Made by a program: the position numbers and the translations under genes. The notes beneath the pieces are model-generated. The model saw nothing but the letters and a program-made list of their open reading frames with translations, was not told where the DNA came from and did not search any database. DNA of 64,000 bases from Cymbidium sinense (lineage: Eukaryota; Streptophyta; Magnoliopsida; Asparagales; Orchidaceae): NCBI GenBank assembly GCA_021442155.1, contig CM038228.1:86196114-86260113 (forward strand), read 5' to 3'. Below, in pieces: positions 1 through 11,985 of the stretch. The stretch's first letter is position 1. Every line of letters begins with the position of its first letter.

Positions 1-1364
1 CTTTTGAAAAAATAAGGTATTAAAGCCATCAGGGCCAGCCACCAAATCTGTATTCATATTCTGTAAAGTGGAAGCTATTTCAGACTCAGAGGGTAATAAA
101 GTAAGCATATTGTTATCTTCATCAAAAATGATCTTAGAGATAACTTCAGGCCGTGATAACTCATCATAATTCACATTTTTATTAAGGATCTCAGTAAAGA
201 AAGAGATACCAGAATCAACAAGCTCCTTATTATCAGTACACCAGCTATCATCATTAGTTTTAATTTTTTTAATGTGGTTGAGAGCCTTTTTCTTTTTAAC
301 CATTGCATGAAAATATTTGGTATTTCTATCTCCATCAGATATCCATTTTAAAGAAGATTTTTGCCTCCAATAGGTCTCCTCCATGTTTTGGTAACATGTT
401 AACCTATCTTTAGCTTGGTTTAATAGGATAATTTTGGAAGGGTCATTAATGGAAGCATCTTCTAAAACTATAACCTCATGTTCTAATTCTTTGATGTTAG
501 TAAAAGATTTTGAAGCGGTGTTTGTTCCACCATTTGAGGAATTACTTAAGCCTTTTTAATTTAATCCATAATCTCGTCATCCCTACAATAGAATCATCAG
601 GATGGAGAGGATCACCCCAATTACTAGCAACCAACACCAAAAATCTATCATCCATAAGCCACATATTTTGAAATCGAGAATATGAGAAAAGGGGGGTATC
701 CACACTAACCTTAACAGAGATGAGCAAAAGAGAATGGGATAAGGTTCCAAGATGTTCAATAGAAGTAGTAGGAAAAAAATTGATCCATAGATTGTTAAAT
801 AGAATCCTATCTAATCTTTGCCATAGTCTGTGATTATTCCAAGTGAAATGAGATCCAATAAAACCAATATTGATAAGGTGACAATCTAGGATCATGTTAT
901 TGAAATCCTCCATGGAGAATAGGTTAGGTGCATTACCACCAACTCGTTAAGAGGAAGAATGTTAAAGTCCCCACTCACAAACTAGGGAACATTGATCGAG
1001 GAAGAGAAGTTAACCAGATCTTCCCACAGGATCCTTCTACCATACCTATTGCAAGAGGCATGGACGAAGGATCCAAAGCAACACCAGTTATCAAAGGTGA
1101 TTTTAACATTGACAACCTGGTGTAAATCCTGCATAACATGTAAAACAAAAGGACTTTTCCAGAAAATCTAAATTTTATTACTTGAGTTAGCAAAGAAATT
1201 ATCAAAACCAATCATTCTAGCAACAAAATTAATGTTAGAGGTAGGATAAAGGGTTCTAAAATGGACAATAAAGAAATATTATGGGTCCAAACTAAATTAC
1301 TAATTCTGTTGCAAATAGAGAGGGAATTAATCCCTCTCGCATTCCAAATGAGGAAAGAGATCAT
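1..1364 (-). pseudogene. L1 copy A ORF2, endonuclease and linker (partial)
   Basis: Endonuclease domain and the following linker of a LINE ORF2. The minus-strand start at 1364 opens with a typical APE-endonuclease beginning (SFLIWNARGI). The catalytic GDFN box is intact at about 957-974. The C-terminal part, about 913 to 542, reads GSHFTWNN followed by RLDRILFNN, as in plant L1 endonucleases. The linker before the reverse transcriptase (WISD.DRNTKYFHA in copy B) is present at about 300-370. Stops and frameshifts break the frame, so it is not functional. The product would nick target DNA for target-primed reverse transcription. It is cut by the window edge. Confidence 0.85.
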
Positions 1365-1454
1365 TTATTTTTGATAAGAGGAGCCAGATCTAGTAACTCT
1401 TGCAAAGCTAGGAAATTTAGATTTAGAGGATTTATTTTTCTTTTTTATAACTGT

Positions 1455-2717
1455 CTAAAAATTATTGGCCATATCCACAGCCTCATCATCAGATAAAGAA
1501 TGATCAGTAAAATGCTTGGTGAGAAGAGGCGCCTGGGGGTTGTAGGCCATTTCACCTTCTTCCAATCCATTGATATGATGTAAGGTCGAATTTCGAATTA
1601 GGTCAAGGTTAGAAGAAGAAGCACAAGAGGGATTAGAAGTGGGCAAAATACAAATAACTAAATCAAGAGTAGAAACTATCTCTAAATATTACACATCTGC
1701 CAATCCTACAAGATCATTCACTTGACCTTTAGTTAATGGTGAAATAGAGGTAGGGATATTTGCATTAGTTAGAATCAGAACCATAGGGGAATCGCATTAG
1801 TAACATTAATGCCAATATTATTACATTGTAAGTGATTTCCATTAGAAGGAACCATCATTATTAGCGTGCCAACTGCAAATGGTCAAGCGTACCAGTGGGT
1901 TGGGAGATAGGAATCTCAAGGAAATGACCGTCAGATATCGATACGGGTGTATTAGTGGCCATAACATTTTGTGGTTCAATCAAAGGAGCCTTAATAAATG
2001 GAGCACCTTTGGAGGGTACAATAATATTTTTCTTTAAGTGTGGGTGAACCACAAAACATTCAGCAAATCCATGCCCATGAATTTTACAGTGAGAACGAAA
2101 TACAGAAAAATTTTCAAATACCACTTTTTGTAAATAACCATATTTTTCTGATCCTAACTAAATTTCCTTAGGATATTTTTTAGTTATATCCAATCAACAG
2201 TATCAGACATAAGGTCTAGTGTTAGAAGCGGTCCGTCCAATTAAAGAACAAACAACAGAAAGAGAAATTCCAGATTAAAGAAATGCACGCGAAGGTTGGG
2301 AATGGACAACCAGACATGAACAATAGGAGACTCCTCCTTAATGTCAAAAAAAGGTGTCCATTTCAAAAAATGCATCTGATAGTTAAAAACAAAATATGAA
2401 CATCTAGAAAAAACTTGGGAGTAATCCAGATCATTAGAAAGCTGAATCAGAACATGCTGCGAATCAATAAATCAAATAGAAAACACACCAAAGAGTTTAA
2501 GACTATCAAAAAACGATCTAATGTTATCCATAGAAGGACGTCACAACACAAATTTACCAACCAGTGTAAATTCAAAAGGCTTAACAAGCTTTTTCATCAT
2601 CGAATTTGCACACATGATCGCGGTTACACCCCGAAAAGATATAGATAAAAGCTCAAGTGACTCACCTGTGTTTTTTTCCTTTCCCGCAAGAACATCTTTG
2701 AAGGATTTAGATGCCAT
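1455..2717 (-). pseudogene. L1 copy A ORF1 (gag-like, DUF4283 type)
   Basis: Decayed ORF1 of the L1 element; the usual product is an RNA-binding chaperone of the retrotransposition particle. The start at 2717 begins MASKSFKDVLAG. A DUF4283-like core follows (KPFEFTLVGKF, later LKWTPFFDIKEESPIVHVW), then a remnant of the C/H zinc-knuckle region (SHCKIHGHGFAECF) at about 2045-2095. The frame closes at 1455, about 90 nt before ORF2, the usual dicistronic spacing. Internal stops are present from about residue 60 on. The length of about 420 codons fits plant L1 ORF1. The start codon that copy B has lost is kept here. Confidence 0.75.
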
Positions 2718-3530
2718 GGAGTGATTTGAGCAGATTCGATGGTTCAGAATTTAACCCGTAAGAGAGGAGGCGGTTTCCCAGCCGTCAAGTCCATAATCGC
2801 AAGATTGCATTTCAAACAAATCAAAATCGAGACTATTGAGAAGAAAGAGTGATCAGGAAGCCACATGAAGAAAGGGGAAAAGGAAATCACTAGGGGTAAA
2901 AACAACCAGAAAGTTGAAACTGATAGTGGGTAGTAAGGGCAGAATCATTGCAGAATAGAGCGGAGGTAAGAGTCATGAAACTAACAGAAGTAAAGGGCTT
3001 CATATAAAATTAAGTGCAAGCCAAGATAAGAAAAATAGATGTTAACATATCGTAAAGGCTCCAATAGTAAAGTTAACCAATACAAAAAATATTCAAAAAT
3101 AACCACAATAGCTCTCAATACCAGATTGGGAGAAGAGCAAGCACCAACCAGTAGTTTAGAGACACAGGCAGCCCGACACCATAGAATAAGGGAAAAATTA
3201 GAAAATAAAGAACCCAAATATTTGGGGTTACAGAAGTAAGATTCACCATTACAAGGTATCCAGAAAATAGGTGCAAGGAAATGCATCATAAAGCCAAAAA
3301 GCACAGAGAAGGAATTAGAAATAATAGAAAAAAACCTAGCTAGTGAGACAAGCAAGCCATGGCTAATAGCATCCATTGACAAGAAGAGGAGCACCAAAAA
3401 GAGTTCAAAAACATCAAACAAGCATAGAAAGAAGATTAGTCCCATCCCATCCATAAAGGTGAAACATCCGAATAAAATAAATTATGGCTCAAAATCTTCT
3501 CTGGAAAACAAAAGACATTGCTAAGAACTT

Positions 3531-6500
3531 CTAACATAAGAAATCTAGTTTATCAAGATTCACAAGCCCCTTAAGAGAAGGGAGATCATCATTGGAGACA
3601 GATTCAAGAGGAGGACTTTACTCCCCAACTAGCAAGAAAATTGGCACAGGAGTTACCTTCCTGGTAGATATGAGAAATATGATAATCTAGGTTGGCAAGA
3701 AGTCTCCTGGTATGATTATGTAAATAAAACATTTCAGCATTTCCATGAGCTTCCAAATTTAATAATTCAAGAAGAAGGAGAGCATCAACTTCAAACTAAA
3801 TTTTGAAATCTGAGGCAAACAAAATCCCATAGTGCAAACCATTAAACTCAGAAATAAAAGAGCAAGGATGTAGAGGAGCGACAAAGCGAGAGATCACATG
3901 TCACTATAATCTCTTAAAATCCCCACAATCATAAAACTATTAAAGAACCATCGGTTAACCTAAATGATGAAATTGACTTCCTCTAGTATATAATTTTATG
4001 GGTAGGATCAATACCAAAAGACGAAAGATTAATTCCAAAGTTAAAGGCCATATATTTATATCCTTTGAAACTAGAGGGAGTAAGGAGATCAGCTTTATAA
4101 AGAGACATAATTTTACATTTAGCTCTAGCAATAATGCGATGAAAAATCATAGGGATATCACGATGCTTAGCATCATTCCTTTCCCACCAATATACCACAG
4201 AAGAGTAGTGGCAAGAACAACTTTGACATGGCCTTTAGGGGTATTAGAGAAATAAGTTTCAAGAAGTTGCATGATAGAGAATGATCCATCAAAATAGAGA
4301 GTATTAAACATACTATCATACCAGCTCCAAACCTTAACAACAATAGGACCATTCACAAACACATGATCCACAGTTTCAATGTGAAAATAACATTGGCATT
4401 CACATGGGAGGTGGAAACCTTTTTTAAAGAGGGTAGAATCAACAAGAATGTAGTGCTTTAGAATACGCCAAGTATAAACCGAGAAGAAAGTAGGGATAGA
4501 AATACTCTAGATTTTAGAAAAAACTAATGACTCTTGAGATTTAAGTTTGAAAGAATGCCAAACATCCTTAAAAATAAAATCACCAGAGGAGAAATTTTTA
4601 AAGAGGATTTGGTCATATTTATTAGGAAGTGGACAAATATTAAGGATTTTGTTAACAATCACATTAGGGATAATAGAAATTAATTGATCTACATCCCAAG
4701 TATTTTGAGTAATGAAGATTAACCTTAAGCCTCAGGAATGAGTATTAAGCAAAAATCAATAGAACCTTATCCTAGCCAATTATCTTGCCAAAAAAAAGAG
4801 GATCGAAGTTCACACCCTAAGAGATAGATTTTAGCAGACTTGATATTACAAAGTCTTCTCCACACTGGAGAATCCCCAAGTTTGTCAGTACAAGTGAGGG
4901 GGTGTTTCCCCTTACAGTATTTAGCAAGCATAAATTGTGACTAGTAGCTATGATTATTTCTAAGATTCCACCACATTTTGCATGAAAAATATTTAATGGA
5001 ATCTTCTAAAGTTTTACAACCTAAACTACCTTCATTCAAAGACCCACAACAGTTATGCCAACTAGCCCAATGAACTTTTTTAAAAGAAGAGGTAGAACCC
5101 TAAAAAAATTTGTTAATAAGTCTATTAATCCTTTTAATAATAGAACTGGTAGGCATAATAGTGGATAAAAGATAGAAAGTCAAAAAGGAAATAGTACTTT
5201 TGATCAAGATAAGTTGAGCACTAAAGGAAAGTAAGTGGAACTCCCAAGAGAAAGTTTTCTTATAAATTTTCTCAATAACATCATCAAATAAGGAAGATCT
5301 TTTCATTCCTCGATATAAAGGAGTACCCAGATACTTGATTGGCAGTGTTTGATGTGCAAAGCCCGTAGTGTTCTTAATAGAAAAAATCCTAGATGATGAA
5401 ATCGATGAGCTAGACATAAAATAACTTTTATCAAGGTTAATCTTCAAACCACTTTCCCTACCAAACAAAGTAAGAAATTTACATAACTTTTTAATATAGA
5501 GAGTAGAACCATTGTAGAATATAATGAAATCATCAGCGAAGCTGAGGTGGGAAATGGGAAAGCCACCCCTAGTTTTGTAGTACATGTTAGGAATTTTATA
5601 AAACATCTCCTCAAGACTTAGGAGAATATTCCACAACAATAATGAAAAGAGCGGAGAAAGGGGATCCTTGCCTTAGCCTATAGCCATTAATAATAAGGAA
5701 AACCAAGAGTTCTCAATACCATTCTTAATTAAATTAATAAATTGACTTGAAAATCCAAATAGAGTCAAAATTTTATATAGGAAAGCCCAACCAATGTTAT
5801 CATAAGCTTTGAAAATGTCCAACTTAAGAAGTAGGTTACAAACAATGAACCTTATTGTTTAAATCATGAATCATCTCTTGTAATAAAATATTATCAAAAT
5901 AGATCGACTTTAAAAAAATTTGGTTGGGGAGATAATTTTAGGAAGTAGGAAACTTAATCTTTTAGCCAAAATCTTAGAGATAAGCTTATTAAAAAGGAAC
6001 AAAGGCTAATTGGCCTAAAATGGCTCCAAAGTTCAGATTTTCTATTTTTGGGATTAGAATGAAGTGCTAGAAAATATTTGGGAGGATACTTCCTTGAAAA
6101 AATCCGACTTTAATAAAATCTTCTTTGATAATATACCGATTTTTGAAAAAATAAGGTAGTAAAGCCATCAGAGCCAGCCACCGAATATGTATTCATATTC
6201 TGCAAAATGCTAGCAATTTCAGATTCAGAGGGTAATGAAGTAAGCATATTATTATCTTCATCAGAAATGAGATTAAGAATAACTTCAGGCAAGGAAATCT
6301 CATCATAGGTCACATTTTTATTAAGGAGCTCAGTAAAAAAGATATGATCGGTAAGCTCCTTATTATTAGTACACCAGATATCATAATTAGTTTTAATGTT
6401 TTTGATGTGATTTAGAGCCTTTTTCTTTTTAAACATGGCATGAAAATATTTGGTATTCCGATCGCAATCAGATATCCATTTTGTAGAAGCTTTTTGCTGC

Positions 6501-7485
6501 CAATAGGTTTCCTCCATGTCTTGATAACACGTTAACCTATCTTTGGCTTGAGTTAATAAGGAAATTTTGGATGGATCATTAACAATAACATCATCTAAAA
6601 CTATAACCTCATGTTCTAAATCTTTAATGTTGGCAAAATGATTTTGAGACAAGTGTTTGTTCCACAAGTTAAGGCATTGTTTGAGCCTTTTAATTTGAAC
6701 CACTCATCATATCGATAATAGAGTCATCATGATGGAGAGGTTCACCCCAATTACTAAGAACCACCTCCATAAATCTATCATCCATAAGCCACATATTTTG
6801 AAATTGGAATGGAATATGAGAGGAGGGTTTATCCACTAACCTGTGATGAGCAAGAGAATGGTCCAGTTCTATTGAGATGCTCAGTGAGGTAATAGAAAGA
6901 AGGTTGATCTAAAGATTGTTAAAAAGGATCCTATCTAATCTTTGCTATAGTCTATGGTTATTCCAAGTGAAATGAGATCCAATAAATCTAATATCAGTAA
7001 GATGACAATCAAGGATCATGTTATTGAATTCCTCTATGGAAAATAGGTTAGGAGCATTACCACCAACTCGTTCAGAAGAGGAAGGGATAATGTTAAACTC
7101 CCCACCCATAAATCATGGAGCATTGACAGAGGAAGAGAAACTGACAAGATCTTCCCACATAATCCTTCTACCATTCCTATTACAAGAGGCATAGACAAAA
7201 GACCCAAAGCAACACCAATTATCGTAGTAATTTTAGCATTTACAACCTAGGGTAAATCACATAACATGCAAAACAAAGGGACTCTTCCAAAAAATCCAAA
7301 TTTTTTACTCGAGTTAACAAAAAAATTATCAAAACCAATCATTCTAATGTAAGCAATGTTAGAAGGGAGAATAAAGGGTTCCAAAATGGCCAAGAAAGAA
7401 ATATTATGAGCGAACTAAATTACGATTACATTACTAAGAGAGAGGTACCAATCCCTCTCGCATTCCAAATAAGGAAAGAAACCAT
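3531..7485 (-). pseudogene. L1 copy B ORF2: EN, RT, zf-RVT, RNase H
   Basis: Broken LINE ORF2, about 1,318 codons from start (7485) to stop (3531), normal for plant L1. Along the minus strand: APE endonuclease (SFLIWNARGIG at the start; the GDFN box reads GEFN at about 7088-7103); linker 6703-6110 with WISDCDRNTKYFHA; reverse transcriptase with LDIFKAYDN (about 5820), RLRQGSP (about 5670) and the catalytic FADD at about 5530; zf-RVT region at about 4420-4330 (CECQCYFHIETVDHVF); RNase H tail at about 3850-3620 with VDALLLLELLNLEAHG and HIYQEGNSCANFLA. The frame ends in SLKGLVNLDKLDFLC. Many stops and frameshifts make it inactive. The RNase H tail places it in the plant L1 group. Confidence 0.9.
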
Positions 7486-7555
7486 TTATTTTTTGAGAGG
7501 AGCTCAGTAACTCGGAAAAGCTACAAAATCTAGATTTAGAGGATTTATTTTTCTT

Positions 7556-8822
7556 TTAAAAGCTGAAATTTATTGGCCATATCCTTTGCATCACCATCGG
7601 ATAAAGATTAATCAGAAATTTCTTGGGAAAAGGAGGCTCATTTGGTCGGTGCATTGACCATTTCACCTTCTTCCAAATCATTGTTATGTTGTGCAAAGTC
7701 GGATTAGGAATCAAGTCAAGGTTAGAAGAAGAAGCACAAGAAGTATTAAAGATGGGCAAAACACAAATACCTAAATCAAGAGTAAAAACTATCTCTAAAT
7801 ATAACAGCCATTCCTTCATAATCAATCGCTTTTCTTTAATTAAAAGGTGTCAAAGAGGTAGGAATAGATGCATTGGATAGAGAGTCGACCAAAAGTGATG
7901 CAGAACTATTATTGGAAATATTAATGCCAATATTGTTGCAGTTCAAGTGATTATTCTCATTAGGAGGGACCACATCAATATTAGCAAGTGTGGCATCCTA
8001 CAATTGACCAAGCATAACAGCAGTAATATCTGATTGAGGAATAGGAAGCTCAAGGCAATGACCCTCAGATTCCTGTAAGGAGATATTAGAGACCATAACA
8101 TTTTGTGGTTTAATCAAGGGAGCCTTAAGAGAAGGAGGCGACTTAGGAAGCATAGAACTTTTCTTGAGATGTGGATGAACCATAAAGCACTGAAATCCCA
8201 TCATGAATTTTACAATGAGAATAAAAAATAGGAAAGGTTTCAAAATCCACTTTTTGTAAATAACCGTATTTCTCAGCCTAACCAAATTTCCTTTGGGTAT
8301 TTTTTAGTTATATCCAACTCAACAAGTATCCAACAATAGATGGCCTTGTGTTAGAAGCCATCCAATTGGAGAGAGGGAACAACGACCATGGCAAGAGAAA
8401 TTCAGGATTAAAGAAATGCACGTAAATTGGGAATGGAAATCTAGGCAGAACAATAGGAGACTCCTCCTTAATGTCAAAATAAGGCATCCATTTCAACAAA
8501 ACTCGAGTTGAAAACAAAATACTTCGTCTAGAAAAACTCAAGAATAATCCAAATCATTTGAAAGTTGAATCGAACATGGTGCAAGTCTATCAATCAGAAA
8601 AAATACTAGAGTGCTTCAAACTATGAAAAAACGATCTAATATTCTCCATAGTAGGATGTCACACAAATTTACACACCAATGAAAATTCAAACGGTTTAGC
8701 AAGCCTTTCCAACACCGAATCAACACACATAATCGTGGGTACACCCCGGAAGAAAGTAGATAAGGTCAAGTGACTCACCGGTTGGCCTTACCGCAAGAAC
8801 ATCTTTGAATGATTTAGAAGCG
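7556..8822 (-). pseudogene. L1 copy B ORF1 (gag-like, DUF4283 type)
   Basis: Homologue of the ORF1 in copy A. It holds the DUF4283-like core (LKWMPYFDIKEESPIV at about 8480-8440) and a degraded zinc-knuckle region (about 8160-8220). The frame closes at 7556, about 70 nt before ORF2. The ATG used in copy A is replaced here: the codon before GCT-TCT-AAA reads CCC at about 8820, so the normal start is gone, and frameshifts occur inside. Not translatable as a whole. Confidence 0.7.
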
Positions 8823-9027
8823 GGGAGGGATTGCGAGATCCTCAAGGGTTCATGAAGTTTCACGCAATGAAGAAGCTAGGTTTCCCAAGGGAAAGCAGAG
8901 ATCATATTCATGATCAATGCATGTTAAGCAAACCGAAAACCAACCAGAGTCATTGAGATGAAAGAGGAGCCACGACGATGGGAGAAGGAAATCGCCAGAG
9001 TAGGGCGACGGCTAGGGCTTCGGGGTA

Positions 9028-9780
9028 TAATGATGAATCCATATTTGGGTGAAGTTTAATTTACATAAGAATGATCATTTTATAAGTTTAGAATGGTTGC
9101 TTTATGGATTTGAAAGAGTTTAGATTATTTGATTTTCACCATTCGTAGTGATCATAAAGTGAATTTAAAAATAAAAAATTTATAATTTCTTTTTTTTGTA
9201 AAAGAACTAAACTGGCTATAATATTTTCTCTTAAAACACCTCAATAGAATAATATAGTTGAAAGAAAAACTAAAGACCTTGGTAAAGGCAACCTATGTAA
9301 TGTTAAAAGAATATAAAGTAACTAAATATCTTTAAGCTATGATCATAAATATGACATGTAATCTATCATGTCAACCTATATTTAATAAAAAAATATATGA
9401 ATTACTTAAGGATAAAAGCATTACAAATGTCTTTTACATATTTTTAGTTTTATTTGTAACAATAAGAAAACTATTTGATGAAAATTTGATCCTAACTTAA
9501 ATGAGATAATATTTATAGGATATTCATCATCGAGAAAAACTTATAGGGTATTTAACAAAAGAGCATTAATAATTGAAGAATCCATGCATTTATCTGATAA
9601 GTCTAATTTTGAAAACCAAGATCAAAAGGATGATTTAATAGATGTTAAATATTTTAGTAAGTTAGTAATCAAAGAAGTTGAAAAAGAATAATTTTCCTAA
9701 AGATAGGAAATATTATGAGAATCACATTAAAGAAAAAAAAAATAGAAGATGTTATGACTATAAGCCAATAACTATAATTA
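9028..9780 (+). pseudogene. Ty1/copia integrase remnant (block Z, first copy)
   Basis: Part of a copia polyprotein in the plus direction, in broken frames. The middle of the integrase is recognisable: a degraded 'SDH..EF.NKNF' stretch (9140-9180), then the 'NNIVERKTKTLVKA' stretch (about 9245-9290), the 'KFDP.LNE' to 'FIGYSS.RKTYRVFNKR' linker (9480-9555), and ESMHLSDKSNFENQDQKDD (9580-9635). It is homologous to 25821-27480 but lacks the 833-bp insertion found there, so it preserves the empty site at about 9541. It begins abruptly at the L1 5' end, so the L1 probably cut or joined it there. Confidence 0.8.
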
Positions 9781-10288
9781 TAAATGAGATTGATCATACC
9801 AAGTATATTTAGTAGTAAATCTTATGTATTTTGAAAAGCTTCATTTGTTTAATAATGCTAGTTTATTAGTTTACTAAACTAATAAACCAATATGTTTAGG
9901 TCTTAAGGTGAGATTGGAGGATGTCACCTTCTTTTTCATTAAACCAAGTATATTTGCGAACTCATCATAAAATTGACAAGAAACTATTCAAGGATGTAAG
10001 AACAACCACAAGCTAGTCTTTAAAGTAGTAAATTTATAAATGTTATGTTTGATAGAGGCTTGGTAAGTCTTATGTTTTGCATTTCTTCTAGCAAAACTGC
10101 TATCATGTTAAAATATTGCATTTGTGTTACATTCCAAACTAATCCTAAGGAGTAATACTTCATAACAATTAAACATAAGCTTAGATATCCAATCATTGCA
10201 CCTACCATAACTATTTAGGCAAGGGCTTTTTCAATCTCAGACTTAAAGTTTATTCGTTGCAAGATCTCACACATCAAGACATACCAAG
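9781..10288 (+). other. Duplicated non-coding stretch after copia remnant
   Basis: About 500 bp with no convincing coding signal, repeated at 27481-27990 with the same neighbours on both sides. One 62-codon frame lies on the minus strand (10208-10020), but its homologue in the second copy is not kept open, so I do not call a gene. By position it should correspond to copia sequence downstream of integrase, but I see no reverse transcriptase motif. Confidence 0.5.
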
Positions 10289-10525
10289 TCATTAGCGACG
10301 CATTGATTATTTAATTTTGTAAAAAATAAATTTTAGTTATACTATGCATTTTTTAGACAAATATATTATAACTTGAAGATATGTTACTTGTATTGTATAG
10401 CTTTTTTACTTAATCTATAAGATACAATTAAAATATCCTTAAGTTATAATATATTGCCTAAAAAATGAATAGTACAATTAAAATTTATTCCGTACAAGAT
10501 TAAATAATCAATGAGTGACTAATGA
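10289..10525. mobile_element. Fold-back MITE, about 237 bp
   Basis: Two arms of roughly 90-95 bp form an imperfect inverted repeat. The left arm begins TCATTAGCGACGCATTGATT at 10289; the right arm, read on the minus strand, begins TCATTAGTCACTCATTGATT at 10525. No coding capacity. I cannot see a clear target duplication, so the superfamily is open. A single left arm of the same element lies at 27990-28118 in the second copy of the block. Confidence 0.75.
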
Positions 10526-10534
10526 ATTAATAAG

Positions 10535-10535
<1 letters not shown>

Positions 10536-10614
<79 letters not shown>
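10536..10614. repeat. (TA)n microsatellite
   Basis: About 79 bp of uninterrupted AT dinucleotide, immediately right of the fold-back element, followed by TTATT and GT-rich low complexity to about 10675. Confidence 0.95.
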
Positions 10615-10617
<3 letters not shown>

Positions 10618-11690
10618 ATTATATTTATTTATTTATTTATATTTGTGTGTGCTGCTGTGTATGTGTGTGTCTGTGATAACACTATTGCCAAATGTCTAAC
10701 TAAAAATTCAATTCATCACCCTGACATAAAACAAAGATATTTGGCATCACTTCACAAGAGAACATGTTTTGAAGAGCTACATAAATATTAAGTTTATAAA
10801 TCTAGGGTACCAAGTAGCACACATTCTTATCAAGTCATTTAGTTTTGATAACTTTGTTATATGCATACTCAATTAGGCATATCTGTTTCTGTTCTTAGCT
10901 TTAATTTATTAAATTTATTATGTTTAATTAATTTACAAAATTGATGCTCTAATATTAGCATTCGTTTAATACCTAAATTAAACATTTTGCAACAATAAAT
11001 ACACATGTTTTATTACGAAATTAAATTCAGTAGACAATGTTATTATATGATACAAATTAGAAAGTATCATATGTTTGATTGTTTTAGTGATTGCTATCTA
11101 GTCGTTAAATGAATGTTTAATGTATCATTAACCATTTTTGTTGGACTTATGAAACACAAATTCATTAGTTTTAGCCTCTTCTTTCAAGTGCGTTTCGCCA
11201 TTTAATTGTGTTCTCAGAACCACCTTATTCAAATACTTCTATAGTTGCATCCACATATAATAAGGGATCTAAAATGGTGGTTCATATATAAAAATAGGAG
11301 ATATTCTTTTTCTACAAAATTGAAGATAAGGTTCCATATGATTGTTATCAATGACATTTATTATAGATTAAAAAGTAATATTACAAGAAATAATTATTTT
11401 ATAAAATTTATGATTTTTTTCATGCCAGCAGTTAGTCTTCTTTCTCAGTCATATCATTTTCAATTTGTTTTTACATTATTCATTCTTCAAGTCGTTGCCC
11501 AATACACTATACTTTTATTAATGTGTCTAATTTCCAAGTGAAAATTACAAATGATTATCTGCATACTTATTTTCATGTTTCCAACACTGATATTCATCCT
11601 TATGTTGTATGATGTAGGATTAATGTACATTCTTATTTGTAATTCACTTAGAGAAAAATATGAAATAAATACATACATTAAAAGGTTGGG
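10615..11690. other. Stretch with no recognised feature
   Basis: About 1.1 kb of AT-rich sequence with no second copy that I can see in this window and no family motif in any frame. Frames of 98 codons (11245-11541, plus) and 70 codons (11699-11487, minus) overlap on opposite strands, have no recognisable domain and look random for this base composition. Confidence 0.5.
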
Positions 11691-11694
11691 ATAA

Positions 11695-11985
11695 GTCAAG
11701 TGTTGATAAGAATAGAGAGATTCATCTCATATCATTTAGTCACTTAAAACGTCAGTTGCTTGATAACCTGGAATGTATTAGATTCGGCCTATGTTAAAAA
11801 AAGCAGAGGAAGACTTAAAAAGACTTGGTTGGAAAGTATAAAAAAAATTACCTAAATTTATTAGAATTAAATAAGAACATGACATTTAATATGACACAAT
11901 GAAGAAAAAGGATTTATATAGCTAGCCCCACCTAGTGGGATATAGGCTTGTTTTTGTTATTATTATTGTTGTTATTATTTTAAAA
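11695..11985 (+). mobile_element. RTE LINE 3' end, 5'-truncated
   Basis: The last ORF codons and 3' tail of a plant RTE retrotransposon. The reading begins with a degraded DKIRESHLRWFGH segment (11705-11745), continues to VKKGRGRPKK-like codons (about 11795-11825), then the diagnostic tail: GCCCCACCTAGTGGGATA at about 11924-11941, followed by TTG/TTA-type triplet repeats to about 11985. This end matches, in opposite orientation, the 3' end at 59485-59530. Confidence 0.85.

Larger units (their letters stand above)
1..2930 (-). mobile_element. L1-type LINE copy A, 3' part beyond window
   Basis: This is the 5' half of a decayed plant L1 retrotransposon on the minus strand. Base 1 lines up with about base 6139 of the neighbouring copy B, so the reverse transcriptase and 3' end lie left of the window. 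Order along the minus strand: a leader of about 200 nt, ORF1 from 2717, ORF2 from 1364. It is diverged from copy B by many substitutions and small indels but remains colinear throughout. No target duplication can be checked because one end is missing. Confidence 0.85.
2926..9027 (-). mobile_element. L1-type LINE copy B, nearly full length
   Basis: A colinear, almost complete plant L1 element on the minus strand, about 6.1 kb, the size expected for the family. It has a leader of about 200 nt (8823-9027), ORF1, ORF2 ending at 3531, and a 3' UTR of about 600 nt (2926-3530). The last 300 nt or so of the 3' UTR and the ORF2 tail recur at 54720-55060. I see no clear poly-A tail (poly-T on the plus strand) and no target duplication. 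Its 3' end runs straight into the 5' leader of copy A. Its 5' end abuts copia integrase sequence at 9028. Confidence 0.85.

Noticed and set aside
2981..3454. 157-codon minus-strand hydrophobic frame
   Set aside because: It lies in the L1 3' UTR after the ORF2 stop. The homologous region at 54720-55060 does not keep it open, and the hydrophobic residues follow from the T-rich minus strand.
10020..10208. 62-codon minus-strand frame
   Set aside because: Homologous DNA at 27700-27900 is not open in the same frame, so there is no sign of selection.
10536..10614. Tandem AT tracts as centromeric or satellite DNA
   Set aside because: They are simple dinucleotide microsatellites at scattered points, not a higher-order satellite array.
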